The notes below the pieces were generated by a model. That model made no database searches. It saw only the letters and a list, made by a program, of their open reading frames with translations, and was not told where the DNA came from. From assembly GCF_024435355.1 (NCBI RefSeq), contig NZ_JAMJWG010000010.1, positions 186,001 to 250,000 of the forward strand: DNA of 64,000 nt, read 5' to 3'. Position numbers and translations under genes: made by a program. Origin of the DNA: Streptomyces odontomachi (GTDB taxonomy: Bacteria; Actinomycetota; Actinomycetes; Streptomycetales; Streptomycetaceae). This document shows positions 36,465 to 43,744 of the stretch, piece after piece; within the stretch, counting starts at the first letter, position 1, and the number at the start of each line of letters is the position of its first letter.

Positions 36465-37007
36465 CTAGGCCCTGTCCGGCCAGCCCAGCTCGCCGCGGTC
36501 GATACGGTCGGCCAGGCGGCGGAGCCAGGCGGCGTCGTGATCGAGGCGGGCGGCGAGGAAATGCGCCTCGATCATGTGGAGTTCGGGGGCGTCGAGCCGG
36601 TCGAGGGTCCTGGTCAGGGCTCGGCGGTCGGCCCGCAGCCGTTGCGCACGGTCGCGCACCAGTGCGGTGGCGCGCTCCGGGCCGAGGGCTCCGAGGTAGG
36701 CCAACGCGATCAGGAACCGCGGATCGGCGTTCGGGTCCGTCTCGGACAGGTCGTGCGCCACGCGCCGCTTCAACTCCGTGAACCCGGCCTCGGTCAGGCG
36801 CGCCTCGGCCCGCTCCCCGTCCGCGAGTTCGACCAGCCCGGCGCGCTGGAGCGATCCGACGAGCGTGTAGACGGTCGAGGTCTTGGGGCGGAGCACCGGA
36901 TAGCGCACGCGGAGCTGGCTGAGCAGCGCGTACTGGTGGCAGGGGCGCTCGGCGAGGAGGCCCAGCATCGGCAACACGAGCGGATTGTCCAGGGCGTTCT
37001 GCGGCAC
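36465..37007 (-). CDS. PadR-family transcriptional regulator
   Basis: A 180-residue PadR/Vir-like regulator: winged helix in residues ~8-80 (LGLLAERPCHQYALLSQL, then KTSTVYTLVGSLQRAGLV) and a C-terminal helical dimerisation domain. The GTG start at 37007 gives MPQNALDNPLVLPMLG, the usual N-terminus; a much longer frame upstream is antisense to the next gene and not real. Two palindromes between it and the divergent gene are its likely operators. Confidence 0.88.
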   Translation of the reverse strand: MPQNALDNPLVLPMLGLLAERPCHQYALLSQLRVRYPVLRPKTSTVYTLVGSLQRAGLVELADGERAEARLTEAGFTELKRRVAHDLSETDPNADPRFLIALAYLGALGPERATALVRDRAQRLRADRRALTRTLDRLDAPELHMIEAHFLAARLDHDAAWLRRLADRIDRGELGWPDRA

Positions 37008-37028
37008 CGCACCAGAGTAGCCCCCTCT

Positions 37029-37075
37029 ATTCGTATACGAGTACGGTGTCCACGCCCGATCATTCGTATACGAAT
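37029..37075. promoter_or_regulatory. Two PadR operators
   Basis: The palindrome TCGTATACGA occurs twice, in ATTCGTATACGAGT (37029-37042) and in the perfect 14-mer ATTCGTATACGAAT (37062-37075), with centres 33 bp apart (about three helical turns). The second lies ten bases before the ATG of the glycosidase-like gene, overlapping its ribosome site region; the first is 21 bp from the PadR start. The pair would repress both genes. Confidence 0.75.
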
Positions 37076-37085
37076 AGGAGACGGG

Positions 37086-38063
37086 ATGGATTTCGGAATC
37101 TGGCCCGGTGTGGTGCGCAGCGACCTCGTCCGGTTCGACACGGAGATCGACGCACCGCCGGAGGACATCGAGCGCACCCGACTGGCGCTGACCGAACTGG
37201 CCGGGCAGGCCCGGCGCTTCTACGTGCGCTGCTACCGCGGCCACGGCGGCGGCCAGCCACCCACGCCGGCGAGTCCTCGGCCCTACCTCGGCGACAACCG
37301 CGTGGTGGACCTGGTGCTCGGCTACGGGTGCGAGGATCCCGCCGGTTTCGCGCGGGCTGCCGCGGCTGCCGTGCGGGAGGTCGCCGAGCTCGGCGGCGGC
37401 AAGATCCAGGTCTGCGAGGAGGTCAACGCGCCCGCCCCGCAGGACGGCGGCCGGGCCGGCTGCCACGACGCCCTGGCCCGGGGGCTCACCGCGGCACTGG
37501 CCGAGCGGGACCGGCTCGGCGCCGAGGTGCTCGTCGGGTTCAACGCCGCGGTGGCGCTGCCCGGCGATCCGTTCTGGGACAACGTGCGCTCGCACGTCCC
37601 GCCCGAGGTGCTGGCCCGGGTCGACTACGTGGGCCTGGACTTCTTCCCTGACGTGTTCCGCCCCCTTCCGGCAGCTCGGCTCCCCGGGGCGGTGCAGCAC
37701 GTGCTGCGCGCGTTCCGCGACTCGGCCACGGACGTCGGCCTTCCGCCGCAGGTCCCGATCCACCTCACGGAGACCGGCTGGCCGACCGGGCCCGAGCATC
37801 CCGAGCACCAACAGGCCCAGCTGCTCGGCACGGTCGCGGGAGCGGTGCTGGAGATCGCGGCGGAGGTGAACATCGACGCCTACGAACTGTTCGGCCTGCG
37901 CGACGGCCTCACCACCGGCCCGCGCATGAACCGGTTCGGCATCCTGCGCGACGACCACTCCCCCAAACCCGCCTTCGAGACGTTCCGCCACCTCATCGCG
38001 GCGACCCGGCCGGTGCCGTCCGCCGCCAGGGGGGTGTCGGCAGGGACGCGGACGCGGGGGTGA
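37086..38063 (+). CDS. GH17-like TIM-barrel glycosidase homologue
   Basis: A 325-residue cytosolic protein starting MDFGIWPGVVRSD. The patterns of clan GH-A are visible: a carboxylate at the end of strand 4 (GKIQVCEEVNAPA, residues ~112-124) and LTETGWPTG (~229-237), the family 17 type nucleophile strand. Strand 6 has YVGLDFFPD. No signal peptide. It forms a regulatory unit with the divergent PadR gene. A true substrate cannot be named; a non-hydrolytic sugar-binding role is possible. ATG 37086 after GGAGACGGG. Confidence 0.7.
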   Translation: MDFGIWPGVVRSDLVRFDTEIDAPPEDIERTRLALTELAGQARRFYVRCYRGHGGGQPPTPASPRPYLGDNRVVDLVLGYGCEDPAGFARAAAAAVREVAELGGGKIQVCEEVNAPAPQDGGRAGCHDALARGLTAALAERDRLGAEVLVGFNAAVALPGDPFWDNVRSHVPPEVLARVDYVGLDFFPDVFRPLPAARLPGAVQHVLRAFRDSATDVGLPPQVPIHLTETGWPTGPEHPEHQQAQLLGTVAGAVLEIAAEVNIDAYELFGLRDGLTTGPRMNRFGILRDDHSPKPAFETFRHLIAATRPVPSAARGVSAGTRTRG

Positions 38064-38171
38064 GGGGCTGCTCCTGCGCCCGTGTCCGTGCGCCCACCTC
38101 CCTGCCAGCGGGCCCGTGGTCGCGGCCTGCGGCGAGGCGATGCCGTTCGCGGGCGGTGGAATGATGAGGGT

Positions 38172-41057
38172 GTGTCGGGGAGCGAGCACATTCACCAGGA
38201 GATCTCCGGGCAGGCTTCGATCCACGGCCCGGCGGTCCAGGCCCGCGACATCGGTGAGCTCCACATCCACTACGACGGGGGCGGGCGGGGGTGGGCCCGG
38301 ACGCAGTCGAGCCGGCTGTTGGGCGAGGTGACCGACCCGTTCGACCTGGAGGTGCACCACTCGATCGACCCCCCGGCCGGCTCGGGGTCGCCGTCGCTCC
38401 CGGTCTACGTGCCGCGCGCGCACGACCGTGTGCTGGGTGAGGTCGTGGCGCAGGCAGCCGAGGGGGCCAGCCGGATCGCGGTGCTGGTGGGCGGCTCGTC
38501 GACCGGCAAGACGCGGGCGTGCTGGGAAGCCCTCGCAGCGTTGCGCCGGCGGGACGAGCCGTGGCGGCTGTGGCATCCCATCGACCCCACCCGCCCCCAG
38601 GCCGCCCTCGCCGAGCTGCCCGACATCGCCCCGCACACCGTGGTCTGGTTGAACGAAGCCCAGTACTACCTGGCACCGGACACGGTGGGCGAGCAGGTCG
38701 CGGCGGGCCTGCGGAATCTGCTGCGCGATCCGGGCCGGCGTCCGGTGCTGGTGCTGGCCACCCTGTGGCCGGAGCACTGGGTCACCCTGACCGGACGCAC
38801 CGGCCCGGACCCGCACGCGCAGGCACGGGAGTTGCTGGTCGGGCGGAAGATCTGCGTACCCGACGCCTTCACCTCTCCCGATCTGGCGGCCCTGGCCGAT
38901 CGGAGCGTCCGGGACGCCCGGCTGGCCGAGGCCGCCGAGCAGGCCGCGGACGGTGAGATCACCCAGTACCTGGCCGGTGTGCCGGTCCTGCTGGACCGTT
39001 ACCAAGAGGCGCCGCCCGCGACCAGGGCCGTGATCCGCGCCGCTATGGACGCCCGCCGCCTGGGCGCCGGACCACACCTCCCGTGGGCACTGCTCGAGGA
39101 GGCTGCCCCCGGGTACCTCACCCGGTCGCAGTGGGACCGGACCGGTGACGGCTGGCAGGACCGGGCGCGCGACTACGTCACCCAGCCCTGCAACGGCGTG
39201 CCCGCGATCCTGCTGCCCGTCAAGGCCGACCGCCGCAACCAGCGCGGTTCGGGAACCCCCACCCCCGACTCGGCTGCCGGGAGCGGGACCGGCGCCGAGC
39301 ACGGCGGGCTGTACCTGCTGGCCGACTACCTCGACCAGCAGGGCCGCCGCCCCCGTGCCGACCTGATCCCTCCGATCGACTTCTGGACCGCGGCCGCCGC
39401 CCACGCCCACCACGCCGACCTCAGAGCCCTGGGGAACGCAGCCCGGGCCCGTGGCCTGTACCGGGACGCGGCACAACTCCACCAACACGCCACCGCCCAC
39501 GGCGACCCGTTCGCTCCCGGCACCCTCGTCAGGCACCTGTACGCACTGCACCCCGGCGACCCCCGCCCCGCCCGGTACGCCGTGACCCACGTCCCCGTGG
39601 ACGATCCACGGGCCGTGGCCGACCTGTTGAACGCGCTGCGGACCGCGGAGTCGGACGAGGTGGCCGCACTCCTGGCCCACGACCCCGCCGGTCGCGCCCC
39701 CCTCGACGACCCGTACGGCGTGGCGGGGTTACTGGAGGAGTTGTGCCATGCCACCCTCAGCGCCCCGAGCAGGGCACGTAACCAGCGGGCCGCGCTCCTG
39801 GCCCGGGACCCCGCCCGCCATGTCAGCGTCGACAATCCGCTTGGCGTGTCCCACCTCCTCCACTGGCTGCGCTATGTCGGAGCGCGCGAGCAGCAGGCCG
39901 TACTTTCCGAGCGAGCCGCGGCGCACGTTCTCGACACGGCACAGGACGCCGACGAGCTGCTGGACTGGGTGCGGGCGATCGGCGCGCTGGAACTCGGCTG
40001 GCTGCGGGCCATCGATGCGCATCACACGGCGTTCGCGGTCCTCGCGCGGGCCGTCGAACGGGTCGCCCTCGACGATCCGGGCGCGGTGGGCGCACTGTTG
40101 GAGCTGTTGCAGGAGTTGAAGGCGGATGACCAGGTGGCGGCGCTGGTCGCCCGTGGTCCAGCAGGCCACGTTCCGCTCGACCAACCATCCGCAGTGGCCC
40201 AGGTGTTGCGCAGGCTGAGCGCGGTCGACGCACGTGACCAGGTGCTCTCACTGGCCGAGCGGGCTGCTCGCCACGTCCCCCTCGACGATCCGGGCGCGGT
40301 CGGCACCCTGATCATCTGGTTGTCGATGGTCGGAGCGGGCGACCCGTTGGCCACGCTGCTGGCGCGCATGCCCACCGCACAGGCGCCGACGAACGACACG
40401 TCCGTCCCGGGGAGCCTGCTCTCCACTCTGCGGCGCGTCGGAGCGTACGAGCATGCGGCCGCGTTGCTGGCCCGCGATCCTGCGGCGCACGTCCGCACCA
40501 ACGACCCGGGACGCCTCGCCGACTTCCTGCACCACCTGCGGGATGCAGGCGCACATGACCAGGTGAGCACGCTGCTCGCCCGGGACCCCGCCGCCCACGT
40601 CACCCTCGACGACCCGTACGGCGTGACAAGCCTGCTCGACGCGCTGCGGGCGGCAGGGGCGAGGGATCAGGTGGCCAGGCTGCTGGCACGGAGCCCCGCT
40701 GCCCACGCCTCCCTCGACGACCCGTACCACGTGGGCCGCCTGCTGGGCGGCCTGAGGCGAGCCGGCGCTGATGACCAGGTGAGGGTGCTGCTCGCGAGGG
40801 ATCCTGCCGCCCGTATCGCGCTCGACAGGCCGGGCGTGTTCCTGGACCTCCTCCTGGAGGAGCTCGAGCAGGCCGGGGAACGGGTCCGCGGGGACGCCGG
40901 AGCACAGCTCGCCGCGCTGGCCGAACGGCTTCCGGCAGTGGGGAAATTCGGCGCATTCCTCCAGATCGGTGAGCGTGCGGAGCGCTATTCGTTCGGGCGT
41001 GAGCCCGATGGAAGTCCCGCCGCCCCGTGGGGCTGGGACGATCTGACGCCGCGTTAG
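38172..41057 (+). CDS. STAND-like P-loop ATPase with ~12 C-terminal 36-residue repeats
   Basis: A 961-residue protein of no known function. Residues 5-36 form a His/Gly-rich beta segment (HIHQEISGQ, HGPAVQARDIGELHIHYDGG) frequent in Streptomyces conflict-type proteins. The NTPase core has Walker A GGSSTGKT (107-114) and a Walker B-like TVVWLNEAQYY (156-166). From about residue 474 to 900 there are about twelve repeats with consensus LLARDPAAHVPLDDPYGVxxLLxxLRxAGAxDQVxx, several nearly identical (copies 9-11). Residue 520 is encoded by TTA, so translation should depend on bldA tRNA. GTG 38172 is the best start but has a poorly placed ribosome site; an upstream in-frame start is possible. Confidence 0.8.
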   Translation: MSGSEHIHQEISGQASIHGPAVQARDIGELHIHYDGGGRGWARTQSSRLLGEVTDPFDLEVHHSIDPPAGSGSPSLPVYVPRAHDRVLGEVVAQAAEGASRIAVLVGGSSTGKTRACWEALAALRRRDEPWRLWHPIDPTRPQAALAELPDIAPHTVVWLNEAQYYLAPDTVGEQVAAGLRNLLRDPGRRPVLVLATLWPEHWVTLTGRTGPDPHAQARELLVGRKICVPDAFTSPDLAALADRSVRDARLAEAAEQAADGEITQYLAGVPVLLDRYQEAPPATRAVIRAAMDARRLGAGPHLPWALLEEAAPGYLTRSQWDRTGDGWQDRARDYVTQPCNGVPAILLPVKADRRNQRGSGTPTPDSAAGSGTGAEHGGLYLLADYLDQQGRRPRADLIPPIDFWTAAAAHAHHADLRALGNAARARGLYRDAAQLHQHATAHGDPFAPGTLVRHLYALHPGDPRPARYAVTHVPVDDPRAVADLLNALRTAESDEVAALLAHDPAGRAPLDDPYGVAGLLEELCHATLSAPSRARNQRAALLARDPARHVSVDNPLGVSHLLHWLRYVGAREQQAVLSERAAAHVLDTAQDADELLDWVRAIGALELGWLRAIDAHHTAFAVLARAVERVALDDPGAVGALLELLQELKADDQVAALVARGPAGHVPLDQPSAVAQVLRRLSAVDARDQVLSLAERAARHVPLDDPGAVGTLIIWLSMVGAGDPLATLLARMPTAQAPTNDTSVPGSLLSTLRRVGAYEHAAALLARDPAAHVRTNDPGRLADFLHHLRDAGAHDQVSTLLARDPAAHVTLDDPYGVTSLLDALRAAGARDQVARLLARSPAAHASLDDPYHVGRLLGGLRRAGADDQVRVLLARDPAARIALDRPGVFLDLLLEELEQAGERVRGDAGAQLAALAERLPAVGKFGAFLQIGERAERYSFGREPDGSPAAPWGWDDLTPR

Positions 41058-41148
41058 TCACGGAATAATCACACTCGCCACGCATTCTCCACATGCTGCC
41101 CCGGCAGGCACTACGGTCATTCCACCCGAAGCACACTGGGGGGACAAG

Positions 41149-41658
41149 ATGGCCAATCCGCACACCACACCCATGCCGCCCACACCACCCCCGTCCGACA
41201 TACGCCCGCTCCACAAGCGCAAGCGCATCTGGCTCGGCGGTTCGGGCCTGGTCGTCCTGGGCGCGCTGATGGTCGGCGTCGGCAACGGTGCGGAGCAACC
41301 GGCCGAGAGCAGGGTCAAGCCGTCCACGACCATCACCACGACCGTGACGGCCACTCCTAAGCCCGGCCCGACCGTCACCGAGACCGTCAAGGCCGCACCC
41401 AAGCCCGGCCCCACGGTCACGGTCACCAGGACCGCCCCCGCCAAGGCGGCCGACGGCGGCAGCGCCGACGACTCCGGCACGGGCAGCGGGAGCCAGGATG
41501 GCACCGGCACGTGCTCGATCGTCTCCAGCTCGGGGAACTGCTACGCGGCCGGACAGTTCTGCCGGAACAGCGACCACGGCGCCGTCACGACCACGGCGGC
41601 CGGCGCGAGGATCAAGTGCACGTACCGCTCCAGCGCGTGGCGCTGGACCTACGCCTGA
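41149..41658 (+). CDS. Membrane-anchored protein with Cys-rich extracellular domain
   Basis: A 169-residue protein. A Pro-rich cytoplasmic N-terminus and KRKR precede one helix (IWLGGSGLVVLGALMVGVG, ~25-43). A Thr/Pro linker with a duplicated PKPGPTVTxT motif follows, then a ~45-residue C-terminal domain with four cysteines (CSIVSSSGNC... QFC ... KC) ending WRWTYA. The domain is probably disulfide-bonded outside the cell and is a recurrent uncharacterised streptomycete module. ATG 41149 after GGGGGGAC. Confidence 0.75.
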   Translation: MANPHTTPMPPTPPPSDIRPLHKRKRIWLGGSGLVVLGALMVGVGNGAEQPAESRVKPSTTITTTVTATPKPGPTVTETVKAAPKPGPTVTVTRTAPAKAADGGSADDSGTGSGSQDGTGTCSIVSSSGNCYAAGQFCRNSDHGAVTTTAAGARIKCTYRSSAWRWTYA

Positions 41659-41726
41659 CCGCGAGCACCCGACGGACCCTCCAGCACCCGAGTACGCGAC
41701 CCGCCACCTCCACCGCCCCTGAGGCC

Positions 41727-41750
41727 GCGACCGGCGCCTGGGCCGGTCGC
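41727..41750 (+). terminator. Hairpin terminator
   Basis: A 9-bp perfect stem (GCGACCGGC / GCCGGTCGC) with a 6-base loop, 68 bp after the stop of the preceding gene. It isolates the following regulator and operon from upstream transcription. Confidence 0.65.
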
Positions 41751-41881
41751 GCACGCCTCCACCATGACTGCCTCACGGCTTCCTCACCGGAACATCACCC
41801 TTCTGGCCATAGAAATCTGAGTTTTCGCCAAATCCACCACCTCGGCCGGGATGCCTTATGCGAGTGAGGATGGGTGGATGT

Positions 41882-41971
41882 ATGACGCAGTCACAGCATG
41901 CCCAGGGGCCCACCTGGCAGTTCGTCAACCACGGCCCTGTCAAGGCCATGTGGCGCAATTCACTCGCCTGA
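41882..41971 (+). CDS. Possible 29-residue peptide ORF
   Basis: ATG 41882 opens MTQSQHAQGPTWQFVNHGPV..., ending WRNSLA at TGA 41971, with GGATGG upstream. It lies 70 bp before the Crp/Fnr gene in the otherwise empty 41751-42040 stretch. No family is recognised; it could be a regulatory leader peptide or chance. Confidence 0.25.
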   Translation: MTQSQHAQGPTWQFVNHGPVKAMWRNSLA

Positions 41972-42040
41972 AAGCGGTGCTCTGTCACCATCAACGCCAT
42001 CGCGAAACGAGGTATCCGGACTGCGGCGGGGGGCGTGGCC

Positions 42041-42763
42041 ATGGGTCTTCTGGGCAATGAGCTGGCGTTCGCGCACGCGCTGACGGCCCAGGAACGGGAG
42101 AGCATGATGGCTCTCGGCAACCGGAAGAGCTACCCCGCCGACGCCCACCTGCTGACCGAGGGAGACCGGTCCAGCCACGTATTGATCATCATCCAGGGAT
42201 GGGTCACCGTCTCCGTCGCCACGGACCGCGGCGCCACCCGGCTGATCCTCGGGCTTCGTGGTCCGGGTGAACTACTCGGCGAGATGGCCGTGCTGGACCC
42301 CCATCCCCGCAGTGCCACCGTACGCGCGCTCGGTCCCAGCACGGCCCAGGTCATCGCCGGGGACGCGTTCCGTCGATTCCTCGCCCTGCACCCCCGGGTC
42401 AGCGGGCTGGTGATCCGTCAGCTCACCTTCCGACTGCGCAGCGCCGACCAGGAACGGTCCGCGCTCGCCTCGCTCACCGTGCTCCAGCGCCTGGCCAGCC
42501 GGCTCACCGAACTCTCCAGAGCCGAATCGTCGGGCCCCTACACACCGTCCGGAACGAGCCCTCTCGCCGGCCCCTCGCCGGCCGGCCCCGTCATCCAGCT
42601 GGCCCAGGACGAGCTGGCCGCCACGATCGGAGCCACTCGGGAGGCCGTCGCCAAGGCCCTGCGCCTGCTGCGCGATCAGAACATCGTGCGGACCGGCAAC
42701 CGGCAGGTGGAAATCCTCGACCCCGCGCTGCTCGCGCTCCTCGCGGAAGGACATCAGGAGTAG
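42041..42763 (+). CDS. Crp/Fnr-family regulator
   Basis: A 240-residue cyclic-nucleotide-binding-fold regulator. The N-terminal beta-roll (~20-135) contains GWVTVSVATDRG and GPGELLGEMAVLDPHPRSATVRA, the phosphate-binding cassette region, in which the GELxxxxxLxxxxRSATVRA pattern of true cNMP binders is kept. The C-terminal helix-turn-helix is LAQDELAATIGATREAVAKALRLL (~187-210). ATG 42041 is preferred (GGCGGGGGG seven bases upstream); GTG 42035 is an alternative. It is 112 bp before a cyclase-like gene, so the pair may form a nucleotide-signalling module. Confidence 0.88.
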   Translation: MGLLGNELAFAHALTAQERESMMALGNRKSYPADAHLLTEGDRSSHVLIIIQGWVTVSVATDRGATRLILGLRGPGELLGEMAVLDPHPRSATVRALGPSTAQVIAGDAFRRFLALHPRVSGLVIRQLTFRLRSADQERSALASLTVLQRLASRLTELSRAESSGPYTPSGTSPLAGPSPAGPVIQLAQDELAATIGATREAVAKALRLLRDQNIVRTGNRQVEILDPALLALLAEGHQE

Positions 42764-42874
42764 AGCCGCGCCCCGCCATGTGTAAACGGCTACAGACGGC
42801 CGGTGCCCCGGGCCTTGAGGCTGGGGGACACGGACCACCTCTTCGGCAACGGACAGGACAACAGGGGGGCAGGC

Positions 42875-43744
42875 GTGAACCACGACGCCGCGGAATCCGG
42901 CGAAGCCCACTACAAGTCGGTGATCAGCGTCGATGCCAGACGTTCGGGACAGTACGACGACATCGACAGGCCGCGGATGCGCGCGCAGATCTACCGGGTC
43001 CTGGAGACGGCGTTCGCCCACGCCAGAGTGGGACGCGACGCCCTCCACATGGAGGACCGCGGCGACGGCGTGCTGCTGGCGGTGGCGAGCCGGATCGCGG
43101 TGACCCGGCTGCTCGGCCTGTGGCTGGTGGAGGTGCACGAGAAGCTCCGGGCCGAGAACCGCGGTCTGCGCGTGCCCCTGGGGCTGCGCATCGGCATGCA
43201 CGTCGGCCCGGTACGCCACGACGAGCGGGGCATCAGCGGTCGCGCGGTCGACCTCGCCTGCCGGCTGGCCGACTCCTCCGTCGCACGGGAACTCCTCGAC
43301 GCCGAGGGCGCCGACCTCGTGATGGTGACCTCCCAGTCCCTGTACGAGGAGGTGGTCAGCGGCGGCGGCAAGTTCATCGAGCCCGCGCGCTACTCCTCGG
43401 CCCGGCTGGAGCTGAAGGAGGGGGAGGTCACCGCCTGGTTCCACCTGCCCGGCCGACCCGCCCCCGACATCCACGCGGGGTCGACCGCCGCCGGCCCCTT
43501 CGCCGCCGCCCTCGCCGAGGCCGCGCAGACCGCGGCCGACTTCGCCGCCGCCATGCCCAGGTCCACGGCCGAGTCCCCGTCCGAGGCCGCACCCGCACCC
43601 GGTCACCGATCCGACCAAGAGGGCACGCACTACACCGTCCACGGCGACATGTCCCAGCACCACGACAACGTCTACCAGCAGTCCGTGCACATCGGCCGGA
43701 CCACCGACCGTGACACCGGGCGCCCGAAGGGCGGGACGACATGA
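42875..43744 (+). CDS. Class III nucleotidyl-cyclase-like protein
   Basis: A 289-residue protein with the fold pattern of a single class III cyclase domain in residues ~12-190. The first metal Asp is D20 (VISVDARRSG) and the second D64 in MEDRGDGVLLAV, preceded by E60 where guanylate cyclases have their base-recognising Glu. RIGMHVGPV (105-113) and GRAVDLACRL (122-131) match the dimer-arm and transition-state motifs, with D126 in place of the usual Asn and R130 kept. The C-terminus after an Ala-rich linker is a His-rich beta segment (HYTVHGDMSQHHDNVYQQ). GTG 42875 with GGGGGG five bases upstream. Its product base (A, G, C or U) cannot be told. Confidence 0.7.
   Translation: MNHDAAESGEAHYKSVISVDARRSGQYDDIDRPRMRAQIYRVLETAFAHARVGRDALHMEDRGDGVLLAVASRIAVTRLLGLWLVEVHEKLRAENRGLRVPLGLRIGMHVGPVRHDERGISGRAVDLACRLADSSVARELLDAEGADLVMVTSQSLYEEVVSGGGKFIEPARYSSARLELKEGEVTAWFHLPGRPAPDIHAGSTAAGPFAAALAEAAQTAADFAAAMPRSTAESPSEAAPAPGHRSDQEGTHYTVHGDMSQHHDNVYQQSVHIGRTTDRDTGRPKGGTT

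Noticed and set aside
37008..39680. Minus-strand frame extending the PadR protein to over 1000 residues
   Set aside because: It runs antisense through the GH17-like and STAND-like genes; the PadR family N-terminus at GTG 37007 and the operators upstream set the real start.
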